64,000 bases of DNA from Opisthocomus hoazin (GCF_030867145.1 NC_134428.1:1178001-1242000); one strand, 5' to 3'. Numbered from the stretch's first letter, positions 30,625 through 41,870 are shown. A program made the numbers and translations. Notes: a model not told the origin generated them from the letters alone.

Positions 30625-30695
30625 GGAAAACTGGCATTGAACCAGGAACCTTTAGACCTTTAGTCTAATGCTCATCCAGCTGAGCTGCTTAAGCC
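30625..30695 (-). pseudogene. Degenerate tRNA-like sequence
   Basis: The minus strand shows a D-arm (GCTCAGCTGGATGAGC), an anticodon stem TTAGA/TCTAA with loop CTAAAGG (anticodon position AAA) and a T-arm with GGTTCAATGCC. The acceptor halves do not pair and the T stem has a mismatch. It looks closest to a decayed tRNA-Lys type sequence or a tRNA-derived SINE head. Confidence 0.45.
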
Positions 30696-30869
30696 TTGCT
30701 CTGCTGAAATAGCCCTTCTCCCTGTGCCACCCATGGCAGCCCACAGGCTGAAACACACGAGCGCTCTGCAGGGGAAAAGCAGAGCTTCTCCCTGGGAAAA
30801 GCTGTGCCCAGACCCAGGCAGAGGGGACCTGCCCGCTCTATGACTCCATGGCCAGGTGGGCTCCAGTTT

Positions 30870-31092
30870 TGGGTGGATGCCAGCTTACACTGGGCACGTG
30901 TCACTCTGAGAGTGACAGAGCCCTGGAACAGGCTGCCCAGAGGGGTGGTGGAGCCTCCTTCTCTGGACATATTCAAGACCCGCCTGGACAAGGTCCTATA
31001 CACCCTGCTGTAGGTGACCCTGCTTAGGCAAGGGGGTTGGACTAGATGACCCACAGAGGTCCCTTCCAACCCCTACCTTTCTGTGATTCTGT
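30870..31092 (+). mobile_element. CR1 LINE 3' end
   Basis: Plus strand CR1 tail. Translation includes RVTEPWNRLPRGVVEPPSLD and [10 protein letters not shown], then the 3' end gactagatgacccacagagg, tcccttccaacccctacctt and tctgtgattctgtg. It is 5'-truncated to about 220 bp. Confidence 0.9.
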
Positions 31093-31640
31093 GCTTCTGT
31101 GGTGTTACTGTGGGTGGCCAAGGATATGCCCATTCTCCCTCTGGTCCTCAGATGATGCTCACAAAGGATGTGGGTGTTCTCAGAGTTTTTCCATCAGAGC
31201 TTGCAAACTCTTGCCCACATCTTCGACCCCCTCTGGCACCTCAGTCATCACAAAGAGTCTGTATGTGAGCACTTGAGTTCCCATTGAAGAAAGGTAAGGA
31301 GCTCAGAATTGGGGCTCACATACTGAAAACTCTTTCATGCATGCCCAAACTGAACCAAGAGGATTCTCAGCTTCTCTGGGGCTGCAGGGTCAATGGGGGG
31401 AGCTGAATCCCTCTTCAACCCAAGGGCTTATTTGTCAGGATGAGATGCCTGCACATCTTCAGCTGATTCCTTGCCCTACAGAGCGGAAGCCAACCCCCTC
31501 CCTGCCCCTGTCAGTGTGTCCTTTTTGTTATGGGTCAAGAATATCAGTGTCCAGAGAGGAACAGTGTTGCCTATTGTAGAGGACCATAGTCTGCTAGGGA
31601 AATCTATGCTGTGGGACTCAGTCTCTCTGCACTGCTGGTC
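31093..31640. other. Unassigned spacer upstream of the receptor 5' block
   Basis: No repeat or gene was recognised. It ends near 31640, where sequence shared with the upstream regions of the other two receptors begins to appear. Confidence 0.4.
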
Positions 31641-31689
31641 ATTATTTCAGGTGACTTGAAGCCATGCTCACCAGGGTGCATTTAAGGAG

Positions 31690-31993
31690 CTGTCAGCCCC
31701 AGAGCCTCAGCGACATCTCCAATGAGCCCAGAAGGGGAACAGAAAGTGGGCTGGTCCTCTGCTGTTGAACTGGGCTGGGCTGCTGGGATGGAGGGAGCTC
31801 ATGGCAACCAAGCAGCGCTGCAGAGAGACAGCTCTGTCCAGGAGCAGCTCCTCTGCGAAGCACAGCAGGGCTGAGGGCACTGCCTGCAGACAGCGAGGGG
31901 AGAGGAGCGAGGCAGAGAGAGGTTAACGGCAGTCTGGGGTGGAAGGACAGAGAAGAGCTTACTTGGAGAAAAATCTGAAGAACCCTTTCTAAG
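31690..31993 (+). promoter_or_regulatory. Conserved 5' block of the intact olfactory receptor (putative 5' exon)
   Basis: This block is shared with 47223-47566 (plus) and 57775-58110 (minus), in each case 2.0-2.7 kb upstream of a receptor coding exon. The core at 31813-31905 (agctctgtccaggagcagct, ctctgcgaagcacagcaggg and so on) is almost identical in the three. It ends in AAG|GTAGGT, a good splice donor (GT at 31994-31995). An acceptor (ctttttcag, AG at 34354-34355) lies 27 bases before the coding ATG. Vertebrate olfactory receptor genes commonly have a non-coding 5' exon spliced to one coding exon, so this is read as promoter plus 5' exon. Confidence 0.55.
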
Positions 31994-32296
31994 GTAGGTC
32001 TTTGGCTGCAGGGCAATGCAGCTGCGGTCATTGGAACAATGTCCTAAAGCTGGCACAAATCACAGCCTGTGGGATCTTCTGGAGGTCTTGCAGTTTCTCC
32101 AGAGTAGAGGAAAAGGCCGTGGTCTGCAGCACAGCTTCTCTGTGCCCCATCAGAGGGACGGGGCATGTCAGCTGCCTGCACTAGGGGATGGCTGCAGGGC
32201 GTGAAGCCGGGTGTGCACCCAGGGTGTTGTTCTAAGGAATAAAAAAGGGGAATCAAAATGTGAAATGAAAATTGAAATTGATCAGACTATTGCAGC

Positions 32297-32873
32297 TGTG
32301 GGTATTTTTGTAAAGCCCTGCCCTCATTACAGTTAAAAGTTTCATAATCTTGTAAGCTTATAATTATCTATAGGACATTTAGAGAAAATAAGAAACAGGA
32401 TTTTGAATAATGTGTTATTGTTTCATAAGAAGGATGTAGATGTCCTAAGTAGAACCAGAGAGTGGTAAATTGTAAGAATATCTAACGAGCTGTGAAGAAC
32501 TGGTGAGACTGCCAAAAGAAACGGGTAACCAGGGGAAAGGTAATTCTGGCATGGGGAGATTACAACCACCAGCTCATGGACCACCTACCCCGATTGTAAC
32601 CCACATTAAATAGATGAAGAAATGGAGCATGCGTACTAACTTACATGCTGGAAAAAGAGTCATTAACCAATCATTCCATAGAATAACAATGCATATGTAT
32701 TAGGGAGTTGAATATGTTAATACTTTGTGCATAAATGTCAATTTGTGAACGAGATGTGCTGTCTTGCGACAGACACCCGTATCTGTGCAAATATGCAACA
32801 CAATACCTCTGCTCTGGGTGTAGATTAGCATATTGCACACCGGCTAAACAAACCCCGATTTTGGGGGACAACA
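32297..32873 (+). mobile_element. Solo LTR in the receptor 5' intron
   Basis: TGTGGGTATTTTTGTAAAGC at the start and ttttgggggacaaca at the end give TG...CA ends and about 577 bp. The middle matches 17976-18310. It has no protein content. The flanks are not homologous to the introns of the other two receptors at this point, as expected for an insertion. Target duplication was not clear. Confidence 0.6.
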
Positions 32874-34353
32874 AGGGCTGCTCAGGGCTGTCCTTCTAAG
32901 CAGGGTCCCTGCACCCCAGGGAGATGTGTTGCTGTGAGAGGGACTCTGCTACCTGCCAGGGTCAGCACTCAGCCTGCCCAGGGAGCTCCCCACGGTGGGG
33001 CAGGGAGAAGCTGCAGGTGGGAGAAGCAACTCCAGGCAGGAGGGCGTTCTTCTGCTGTCAAGAGGGTGCTGCGTGGGTCAGGGCTGCTTACAGCTCCAGA
33101 TGACTGCCAGGACATTTCCGAGGGCACTTTTCAAGGAGAAGGTCAAGGCAGGGATTACTACAAAGAGATGAGCTTTTCTGAGTCTGTTTTCAGTTTCCTA
33201 CTTTTAAAGGATTTGGAAAAGGAGCTGTCACGCTTCACCAAGTCTCTGAGACTTGTGGGCTGTAACGTTGAGTGATGAGTAAGTCTTACAGGAACCCACT
33301 AAAGTGACTAATTTCCACTGGTCTGTGATACTGTTATCGTTACCTTGTTCGTGCTGTCAGGCTCTCTGGGGATTGGAATTGCTGCAGCCAAGTCAGGCAC
33401 CAGTGTTGTGATTCCTCCCGTGCACGTGTGTCCATGGGAATGAAGTGTCCAAGCTTTCCTCTAACCTGTAGGGCTGTGGGTGGAGTAGTCTGGGGACTGG
33501 GGAAGGAGCTGAGTCTCTCTTATTGAGCTATCTTCAGCAAGACACTTGGGTATCTCCTTGGGGTGTCCTTCCTAACTGTGAGCTTCCCTTCATGATGCAA
33601 ATGTCTCCTGTAGCATCTTGGTCTTATCCGAATGCCCCATGGAGAACTGCAGAGATGCCACAACTGAGGAAATGCTGTGTGTCCTTGGTGAGAAGCGGGG
33701 TGCTGACACCTTGCTGAGGTACCGTAAAACGGTGAAACTTTTAGTGATCTGTCCACTCTCAGCAGTGTCTGGTTTCTTTTCAGGGTAAGACAAGAATATG
33801 CTTGTCCTTTGACACCCACAAGTGCAAGAGCAGGGCACTTTGGAATAATCTTATCCATCCTCCCCTCACCTCACCCTTAGCCACAGAGAATCCCTTTGTC
33901 TCTTAGGTCTTACAGTCTCTAGCTCAAAGTGCAGCAGAAAAGCTGGGGATTGCTGACTGCAGAAAACCAAGCATGATGTCTGGGTAGGAAAAGGTTCTCC
34001 AAAACTCCTTTCTAACCCTCACATTCTTTACAACTGGGAGTGCAGATGCTAACAAGTCTCTCTGTGTAAGGCGTGGTTTACTCTGATGAATTCTGAATAT
34101 CCAACCCAGTCCCCCTGTCCCATTCCCATGTACCCACTCCAGAAGCACAGGGATGACCTCTTGAGAGCCTGCTCGCAGACACCTGGCTACTCACAGCCCA
34201 AGGAGCCAGCACAAAATAAAGCTCAAGTCAGGGACCTGAATGCAGGCTTCCCCCTGAAAAGGAAACCATGTGGAAGTGTCAGAGCGACAGAGCAATGGCA
34301 TTGGTTTTGCTAAAAGAAGCATGTCCTCACTTGGCACTGTCTTTTCCTTTTTC

Positions 34354-34355
34354 AG
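34354..34355 (+). other. Splice acceptor before the olfactory receptor coding exon
   Basis: The pyrimidine tract cttttcctttttcag sits 27 bases before the ATG at 34382. The second receptor has the equivalent ctttctttctggacag ending at 49494, 13 bases before its ATG. The shared placement supports a spliced 5' untranslated region and excludes the upstream ATG codons at 34268 and 34295. Confidence 0.65.
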
Positions 34356-34381
34356 CAGTGCCCCATGTCCAGAGGCAGCAA

Positions 34382-35314
34382 ATGTCCAACGGCAGCTCCA
34401 TCAACCAGTTCGTCCTCCTGGCATTCACAGACACACGGGAGCTGCAGCTCTTGCACTTCTGGCTCCTCCTGGCCATCTACTTGTCTGCCCTCCTCAGCAA
34501 TGGCCTCATCATCACTGCCATAATCTATGACCATTGCCTCCACACACCCATGTACTTCTTCCTCCTCAACCTCTCTGTTCTTGACCTGGGCTCCGTCTCT
34601 ACCACCCTCCCCAAATCCATGGCCGATTCCCTCTGGGACTCCAGGACCATCTCCTATGCAGGATGTGCAGCACAAGTCTTTCTGTTAGTCTTTTTTATCT
34701 CAACAGAGTTTTCTCTGCTCACCATCATGGCCTATGACCGCTATGCTGCCATCTACAAACCCCTGCACTATGGGTTCCTCCTGGGCAGCAGCACTTGTCT
34801 CAAAATGGCTGCAGCTGCCTGGGGCAGTGGGTTTCTCAATGCTGTGCTGCACACTGTCAATACATTTTCCATACCCCTCTGCAAGGGCAATACTGTGGAC
34901 CAGTTCTTCTGTGAAATCCCTCATATCCTCAAGCTCTCCTGCTCACATGCCTACCTCAGAGAAGTTGGCTTTGTCATGTTTAGTGCTTTTGTATTTTGGT
35001 GGTGTTTTGTTTTCATTGTGCTGTCCTATGTGCAGATCTTCAGGGCTGTGCTGAGGATCCCCTCTGAGCAGGGACGGCACAAAACCTTTTCCACGTGCCT
35101 CCCACACCTGGCTGTGGTCTCCCTGTTTATCAGCACTGGCGTATTTTCCTACCTGAATCCCCCCTCCATCTCCTCCCCATCCTTGGACCTGGTGGTGGCT
35201 GTCCTGTACGTGGTGTTTCCTCCAGCAGTGAACCCCCTCCTCTACAGCATGAGGAACAAGGAGCTCATGAATTCCCTGAAGAAAGTGATGACTGTATTTT
35301 TTCAGAAAAATTAA
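34382..35314 (+). CDS. Olfactory receptor, OR14-like, full length
   Basis: A 310-residue, seven-transmembrane, class A odorant receptor of the plasma membrane of olfactory neurons, which signals through Golf. It has an N-glycosylation site (NGS, residue 3), PMYFFLLNLS at 56-65, MAYDRY at 116-121, the conserved cysteines at 95 and 177, SY at 215-216, KTFSTCLPH at 234-242 and NPLLYSMRN at 284-292. The start is chosen because it follows a splice acceptor and gives the usual N terminus (MSN-S-S); the upstream extension of 38 codons reads intron. After DRY the family has AICKPLHY, while here it is AAIYKPLHY: cysteine to tyrosine at 125. No stop or frameshift is seen, so it is probably functional. 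The two broken relatives nearby show a local expansion. Confidence 0.93.
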   Translation: MSNGSSINQFVLLAFTDTRELQLLHFWLLLAIYLSALLSNGLIITAIIYDHCLHTPMYFFLLNLSVLDLGSVSTTLPKSMADSLWDSRTISYAGCAAQVFLLVFFISTEFSLLTIMAYDRYAAIYKPLHYGFLLGSSTCLKMAAAAWGSGFLNAVLHTVNTFSIPLCKGNTVDQFFCEIPHILKLSCSHAYLREVGFVMFSAFVFWWCFVFIVLSYVQIFRAVLRIPSEQGRHKTFSTCLPHLAVVSLFISTGVFSYLNPPSISSPSLDLVVAVLYVVFPPAVNPLLYSMRNKELMNSLKKVMTVFFQKN

Positions 35315-35541
35315 ACCCTCTATATTCTTCTGGAAATTACTCATAATGTAACTTCTCATAGCCGCAGCCTGTTTTCCACCATTTGTTTGGGGTTTTTTTG
35401 TTTGGTTTGATTTTTTTTTTTTTTTCTAATTGTGATATTTTCCACAAAGAGATGTCATTAGTTGTACCATTTCTACACCAGTATCTATCATTCTTGTGTG
35501 ACCCAGAGACTTTCAGGACTCACAGTCTCTCTCTCTGTTTA

Positions 35542-35547
35542 AATAAA
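35542..35547 (+). terminator. Candidate poly(A) signal of the olfactory receptor
   Basis: AATAAA 228 bases after the stop codon on the same strand, with no closer canonical hexamer. A T-rich run (35405-35425) precedes it. Use is inferred from position only. Confidence 0.45.
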
Positions 35548-37537
35548 GTAAAGTACCCTGCACTGACTGGTTTGTCCAAGATCTTTCCTCAGACCTTCTC
35601 TGGAACCGCAGGGACAGTGCATTTGTGCAGAGGTGGAGAGGAAGAGCATCCCAGCACAGCAGCACGACCAGGGATAACCAGTGCTTACTCTTTCCAAAGC
35701 TGTCCTTTCCATCTCCACATGCTGCTTCTGAGCCCTTCTGTTAGTTTCAGACCTGAGTGCTCCTATAGTTTGGTCATAATCCTGCATTTAAAAGTCCTCT
35801 GACCACAAGCCAGGACAGGCAATGGGCATTTTTGTGACAGAGGTGGCCTCCATAACAGCAGTTCTATCATGAAAGGGGATCTGCTGAGTGCAGTGCCTGA
35901 AGGCTTAGATCTTTCAAAGTTGCTCTCAAGAACATGTCCAAGGAACAGACTCTGAAGAGGCTCGTTGTGTTGCTTGTTTCTCCATGGGCTCAGTGTGATG
36001 AGATCAGGGTCCCTGTATAGTTATTAGGGAGTGAGGACTGGTTCAGGCATTACTTGTTAGCGTCCAGCAGCCATGCAGGTGGTGAATGGTCTCCAGTCAA
36101 CCTGTCTGGGACACTAGTATGTGCTAGTGCTGATTGTAGATGAGTGTTTTCTTGGAGTGAATTGAGAGTTTCTAGAATCTGGTGATGGCAGAGTAACATC
36201 TGCACACCTCCATAGATTTCTTCCTGGCCAAGCCGTCCTCCCTGATGACCTGCTATGGCTCCAAGGGTCTCAACAGTACTTACAGATTTTAAGAGCCCTG
36301 ACCAAACTCATAGAGGACCTCCACCCACTCCTGCTGCCCAGGGGACCAGGGGCTTTCTTTAAGCTCAGGCCTGGGCCTTCAGTCCCTGTCTGATACATGA
36401 TGCAGTAGCAGTGATCTGGCTTTAGCCATGCCTTGCTGTGGAGCCTGTTCATCTGGACTCAGATGCAGAGACCAACATCCTTGCTGTGTCCTGGATCTGT
36501 GTTGCCACTATGGACCTGCCTGGCTATCACTTGACTGCATCTGACCCTGCTTACGCGCATCAGCCTGACCCTGACTTGTGTATTGACTTCCGTGGGACCT
36601 TAGCCCTGACTGATCCTCACAAACCTGCCTGTGACCTGGAAACTTGTTTGACCCTGGTTGCCATCCCCAGCCTACTCTGCTCACCTCACTCAGTTGTTGT
36701 GGGATGAGGCCCAGGCTGGCAAGGCCGCTGCCCTGCTCCCTTGTTCGCTGTGTTAAGCCCCTTGGTTCCTGGCTCCCCATCCCTGAGGGTGCAGCCACCC
36801 TCTCTGCATCCTGGCACAGGCCTTGTTGACCTGGAAGAAGAAAGTCCTTCTGGTTCTGCTTCTACAGATGTGAAAGACCTGGAAAGGACATACTGTGCAC
36901 CAAGCATCCCTTTAGGCATGTAGGATTTTGAATCCATTTACTGAGAAGAGGCAGAGCAGAAGCCAGGTCCTAAGGTAGAAGAGAAAGGAGAAGATGTTGC
37001 TTCCTTGTTTGTTTTTTGAAGTAAATGAAATGGTGAGTGGTCCCATCTTTGGGGGCTGTCAAAATGACATGCCCTTCTTTGGATGTGAACAGGACTTTCA
37101 GGCGAAATGGGAGCCGTTTCCAGGAGCCATCCTGACCATGTCTTCCCTCTGCGGAATTGTTGGGATGGGGGTCCTTTCCTTCAGGTTTGCGTGTTCCCAT
37201 GGCAGATTCGTGCAGCTCACCACAATACTCCAGCTCCTTGGCTTTTCTACGATCGTGTCCAGGTCAGCAGCATTGCACATACCCATGCAGCTGTCTCCCA
37301 TGAGTTGCAGGTCCTTGTGGTTCCTCAGGCTTACCTGTATGCTGGGCACATGGATTGAGGGCCTTGGGAAGAAGTCAGTTGTGGACTGAGGGCAGAGGGC
37401 AAATGGAGGAAATGATGAAGCATGGAGGCATCTGCAAAGACCCTCATCACCCATGTGTGGTGAACAGTGCTTGTTTCTGCAGGCAGAGACTTCACTGCCA
37501 GCCTTGTTGTCCCCCAAATTAGGGTTCTTTTACCTGG
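35548..37537. other. Receptor 3' flank, mostly unassigned
   Basis: About 2 kb without a recognised gene. 36440-36720 has a phrase-like repetition of gaccct/cctgac motifs (tctgaccctgc, cctgaccctgactt, cctgtgacctgg) and reads open for 89 codons. It looks like interspersed repetitive DNA, but no family can be named. Confidence 0.4.
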
Positions 37538-38070
37538 TGTGAGAAAAGCCAATCAACATACAGAGTCAAGATATTTATTTACTTCACGTCTGCGCAGAGA
37601 TGGTTGCTAGGTGGCAACTCCACAAAGCTACCACATTTTGCCTAACACATGGTTAACTTTTATAGATTTTGAGCGTCAGTTATCAGAACTTTTGTAGTTG
37701 TGCTTAATCACCCTCTTTCCCATTGGTGCTTTAATGTCTTGTGTTTGTTTAAAGTCACAGTATCCATTCTTTTTTGCTGTTCATGTTCCATGAGGAAGGG
37801 GCTTTTTTTTGGTAGAGAGGTTTTGCTACTTGAGGGTGAGTTTTCTAACATGCTAATTAGGATTGTTCAATCATACTTGAAGTAGTCTTCTCTTTATCGG
37901 CAGTTTTGTTGCACTTAGTACCTTGTTTTAATTACAGCTGTGACTCTTTAAGGCTGTCATGCTAGTCCTTATCAGTTTCTTGTATGCTTTTGCTATCCTC
38001 CTCTTAGTTTTTTGTCATCAATCCCTTAGCCTGGAAATTTGCAGGAACCTGGACTGAGGTTCCATAACTG
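37538..38070 (-). mobile_element. Candidate LTR (minus)
   Basis: It starts TGTGAGAAAAGCCAATCAAC on plus and within 30 bases has a reversed poly(A) signal (gatatttatttac), then a long AT-rich body. This looks like the U5/R end of an ERVL-type LTR read backwards. The other edge is guessed from the change in composition near 38070, and no target duplication was found. Confidence 0.35.
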
Positions 38071-40639
38071 CTGGGGAAGGAGGAAGGGCTTGTGATACAC
38101 ACGGAAATGCAGGGAGACACTGGGGTGTGCGTAGAATTCATTCTGTTAAAGGCAGGAAGACTTGAATTAGTGTGGAATAGGCTGAGTCTGGAATTTGAGG
38201 CAGCAGAAGGAGGACGAGCATTTCAGTGCCGGGATGCGGGGAGCAATAGCAGATCCAAGCAAGTCTGTGGCTGTGACATCTTGCGTGCTAGAGAAGCATT
38301 AACAGGACATTGGAAAAAAGCAGGTGTTGGGAAACTGAGAGACATTGGCAAGCCCTCAGGTAAACACAGCTTTTTGTTTGAAGCAACAGTGAATGAGGAC
38401 AGAGGGACATCAGGAAAGCTTGGGAGATCTGAGGGTCGGAGTGAGGTGGGGAAATGGGGCAGTAGCTAAAGTCTGCAAGGAAACGAGCACAGGCATAGGA
38501 CAGTGTAGGACAGCCTGTGGTGGGGATGATCAAGGGTCTTGGGCCAGCCAGGACCACACCCTGACAACAAAAATGAGGTCTTCATCCTCTTGGCTATGGC
38601 TACTCTCCCTTCCACTGAAGACCATGAGAAGACATCAGTGCCTTACAACCCGAGGGCATTGTTGACTCCTCACTCACCCCCACAGAGCCTGGGAGGTTTC
38701 CCACTGCTCTCTTGCACTGAACAGTCCACACCCCACATCACACTGCTCCAAAGAAAAGCCACGAACTTGTTGTGAGGAAACAGATCCCGATTCCCAGGGG
38801 ATGGGGATCAGAGCTTGGCTGTCCTGCTTTGCAAAAGACATCAAGGCCTTCCACAGCCACACTCCACATCTGATTTTCCACCTGTAACCCGTGCCTCTGA
38901 CTTCCTGCTTCACCCTGGAGGATGCTTCAGAGACGGTCACCACTTCCTGTAATTCCCTCCACGATCTCTTTGTAATGATGGTTCTCAGTAAGGCTTGCTG
39001 ACATCTTTAGAATCTTGGAGAGTTGCTGCCAAATTTTACTTCTCTAGAGACTTGTTCAGTCTTTCATGATCTGTAGTTCAGGAATTCAGCACCAGAGGGC
39101 TCATTAACATTCAAAATGCCTTAAGCCAAGCCTCTAGGAAGAATTTCACTTCAAGTTCTCAATTCTTCTGTGGTTAACTAAAGAGCTTTCAGGAGCGAAA
39201 GTCAAAGAGAAAATACTCCATCACTAAACAACAATAAGAAACGATTTTTCCCCGTTTTTTTTGGATTCTTTACACATTACTTGATGTCAGCAATCTCCAT
39301 CTCATATTAATCCTGAGCATCTCCTAAGGCAATCTGAATATATATGAAAATCAAGACCCTTTATTTACGAAAATCAATCAGTCTTTGCCCCTACCTGGGA
39401 CTCTCAGAAGCCTTGTTCCAATCTCAGCTTCCTTCCCTTAAGACTGTAGATACGGGTTTCAGACCCTTGGCACAAACTCCCACCAGTTTTACTTGGAGAA
39501 AGAGCTGTGTGTAGACACAGAAGGATCTTTCTTAATGGCCAACAAATAAAAACACAGAAAGGCATAGTTCAATTTAAAAAATAATCATTCTTCTACTGTA
39601 TATTAAGTCCACTTTACCTCTATTGAAGAGAATTTTTCCACAGTAGATAACCTTAGACCAATGGAAAACACCTTCTGTGTCAAGCACAGATCCCAAGATC
39701 CCCCCAAACACTCCCTGTCCCAGACTCTGTGTTTCCTCTGTGCACACAATGATCTATCCACTAAAGTCACAAGCTCCCTCAGTTCACAGGGTGAAGAAAG
39801 GAGAAGTGCTCTCTTTTGCACAGCCAAATTTGCACTAATCCCAATATTTTGGTGTTACAGGAACATTACCAAGCATACTCTGCAGCTGTGGCAGCACGCC
39901 ACAATAAGTTACGGCAGTCACAAAGCAAGCAAAGCAAGGAAAACCAAGCAGAAGTACAAGCACTTGAATGGTTAATCATAATATTATTATATCCCCTTGT
40001 CCCCCATCCCCAGAGTCTCACTGGTGAGGGTCTTTTGGCATGTAGCTCCTTTGTTCTTCTGATTGGTCATCATGCGTCTGTTCACATGACCTTCACGCTT
40101 ATCAAAGAGTTGGATTTTTCCCATCCTGTTTCTTCGTTCCTTTCCTCCTGTTTAGCTCAAAGATATGGCTCTAATCCACAAAGATCGTCAAGGCCTCCTG
40201 CAGCCCAGCTGATTCCCACGTGCAGCCTCTACTCCCACTCATTTTTTACTTTCTGCAGGGTAAACTACATGTGTCTCCAGTGTAGGGGAAGGCAGAGAAC
40301 AGAGTTATCTCATCTGGTGTTGGACACTTTGTAGTTAATCGCCCAGGCTTCCCTTTCTAGTCAAGAGAAAGAAAACAGCTCTCTTAACGGAGATGCCTTG
40401 GGCTTCCCTGCCTGTGCACCAGCTCCTCCTGCACGTATGGTTCTATAGGACCTGGGGTCACATTTCCCAGTCCCACGTGGGGTCTTCAGCTACCTCAGGG
40501 TGTCTTGGAGGCAGTGCCCACCTCTGTGTGGCCGACTGAATCAACCCTTGAATGAAGACGTTAGGTGTACAATGGCATATCACTATGGGCCTCCAAGTGC
40601 CAGACCCCAAGTGAGGCCTGGAGCACAGGGGGGCCAAGA

Positions 40640-40920
40640 GGCCGAAGTCACACCCAAGGTAAACAAAGTGACTTCTTTTTTCAAGAAGGGATAAAAGGAG
40701 GACTCAAGTAATGACAGTTTGGAGCAGCTAATCCTGTCAACCATTTACAGGTACATGAAGGAGAAGAGAGTCATCAGGAGCAGTCAGCATGGCCTCACAA
40801 AGGGGAAGTCAGTTTTAGCTGACCTTATAAACCTCTCCAATGACATGACTGTCTTGGTAGATGAGGAGAGCGGAGTGGTGAATTACCTTTATTTCAGGAA
40901 ATCTTTCAGCACTGTACCCC
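40640..40920 (+). mobile_element. CR1 reverse transcriptase fragment, degenerate (copy A)
   Basis: Translation on plus gives VIRSSQHGLTKGKSVLADLI and VDEESGVVNYLYFRKSFSTV, matching the CR1 RT segment with the HGFTKGKSCL motif and a degraded KAFDTV end. The upstream TFFKKG stretch corresponds to the PIFKKG motif. It is duplicated with copy B at 63482-63772. Confidence 0.75.
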
Positions 40921-40956
40921 TATGATATCATCATATAGAAAATGTTAACGTCTGGA

Positions 40957-41160
40957 CTAGTTGAGAAGAAAGAGAGGTGGACTGAAAACTTGCAGGCCTA
41001 GAGAGCGGCAATCAGTGGCATGAAGTCTAACCATCCACTGCAGGGCTTTCTCCTCCAGGGTCCTGCCTTCAGCCACAAAGGCCTGGGAGAACACAGAGTC
41101 AAAGAAGCCATTGAGTACCTGAGCCCTACCTGCTCCTACTCTAATGAAGTTCAGCAGCAG
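40957..41160 (-). mobile_element. CR1-like linker fragment (minus)
   Basis: On minus, the strings QVLNGFFDSVFSQAF and EGRTLEEKALQW resemble the CR1 linker between endonuclease and RT (VLNDFFASVF type). It lies head-on to the plus-strand RT fragment, so the two pieces come from an inversion or from separate insertions. Confidence 0.5.
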
Positions 41161-41163
41161 GCC

Positions 41164-41261
41164 TGTCACCGAAAATTCGGGAATAAACCTCGTAACACCA
41201 ATGCAGTGTTAAAAGGCAGCATTCTTTATTGCGACGTCGGATGCACGGGGGATAATTCCAC
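41164..41261 (-). mobile_element. Remnant of the 3' LTR (R-U5 only) of the minus-strand provirus
   Basis: It begins TGTCACCGAAAATTCGGG and follows the U5-R part of the 5' LTR at 43803 for about 98 bases, including the reversed poly(A) signal. At ataattccac the homology to LTR ends and pol sequence begins. All of U3, env and most of pol are missing. Confidence 0.8.
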
Positions 41262-41870
41262 TCGCATTCTACCAAAAGTCCATATTCTAAAAATTTCGTG
41301 ATTAACCCCTCCAATCCTTTTCAAGCCTCCCACTTAATAGGGTATTGTTTTTGTTTTACCGGTTTGGATCCAGGTTTCAAGGTCACTTTTACCGGTTCTG
41401 CCAATTTGGACCGTCCCGGAACTTCATTTGCCCAAACTAAGGGCATTACTGTGCTTTCCACCTCTTCTGGAATTTGCTCCTCCTTAAAAGAATCCTGTAA
41501 CATGAACACTCTCGCCTCTATGGCTTTTGATTCTGGTATCAATAATTCAATTTCTCCATCTTTAAAATTTATTCGTGACTCTAATTTGCTTAATAAATCT
41601 CGTCCTAACAAAGGCAACGGACATTCAGGCATATATAGAAACCAGTGAGTTACCCACTGTTTTCCCAACCTAAATTTCAACGGCTCTAAAAGGCCTGTTT
41701 TCTGTTTGCCCTGTCGCACCAAAAACATCTACAGATTTATGACTACATTTCCCTATACATGTGTTTAATACCGAATAAGTGGCCCCTGTATCTACTAAAA
41801 ATTCGACTTCCTCATTCCCTAGCTTCAATGTAACCAGGGGTTCAGCTAGGGTTGACTTCCCCGGTCCTCT
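41262..41870 (-). pseudogene. ERV pro-pol start: protease and RT N terminus, broken
   Basis: Downstream of the gag stop the minus strand reads a retroviral aspartic protease with the active site VDTGATYSVL (DTGA codons near 41778-41795). After a frameshift around 41700-41730 come the GRDLLSKL protease end and the RT start (PVKQKQYPIKWEA). A TGA replaces a likely CGA codon at 41318-41320. RT continues only to about 41262 (LEYGLLVECEW), where the deletion junction joins the LTR. Gammaretrovirus-like and non-functional. Confidence 0.85.

Larger units (their letters stand above)
38148..41160. repeat. Segmental duplication, copy A (direct copy at 61353-64000)
   Basis: The two copies run co-linear for about 3 kb, starting at aaaggcaggaaga. 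They share gaggcagcagaaggaggacg, gcaagtctgtggctgtgaca, the AT-rich 39240-39600 stretch, and the ending cctgctcctactctaatgaa. Copy A has about 80 bases near 39060-39140 and about 330 bases near 39890-40235 that copy B lacks. Copy A stops where the minus-strand provirus begins (41164). It carries part of a CR1 RT (40640-40920) but no gene of its own. Confidence 0.9.

Noticed and set aside
34268-34381. Upstream start of the intact receptor (38 extra residues)
   Set aside because: The extension translates intron and a splice acceptor; the usual receptor N terminus begins at 34382.
34352-34675. Minus-strand acidic frames over the receptors (also 49460-49978)
   Set aside because: Shadows of the receptor coding strand; the same Glu/Val-rich peptides appear opposite each receptor.
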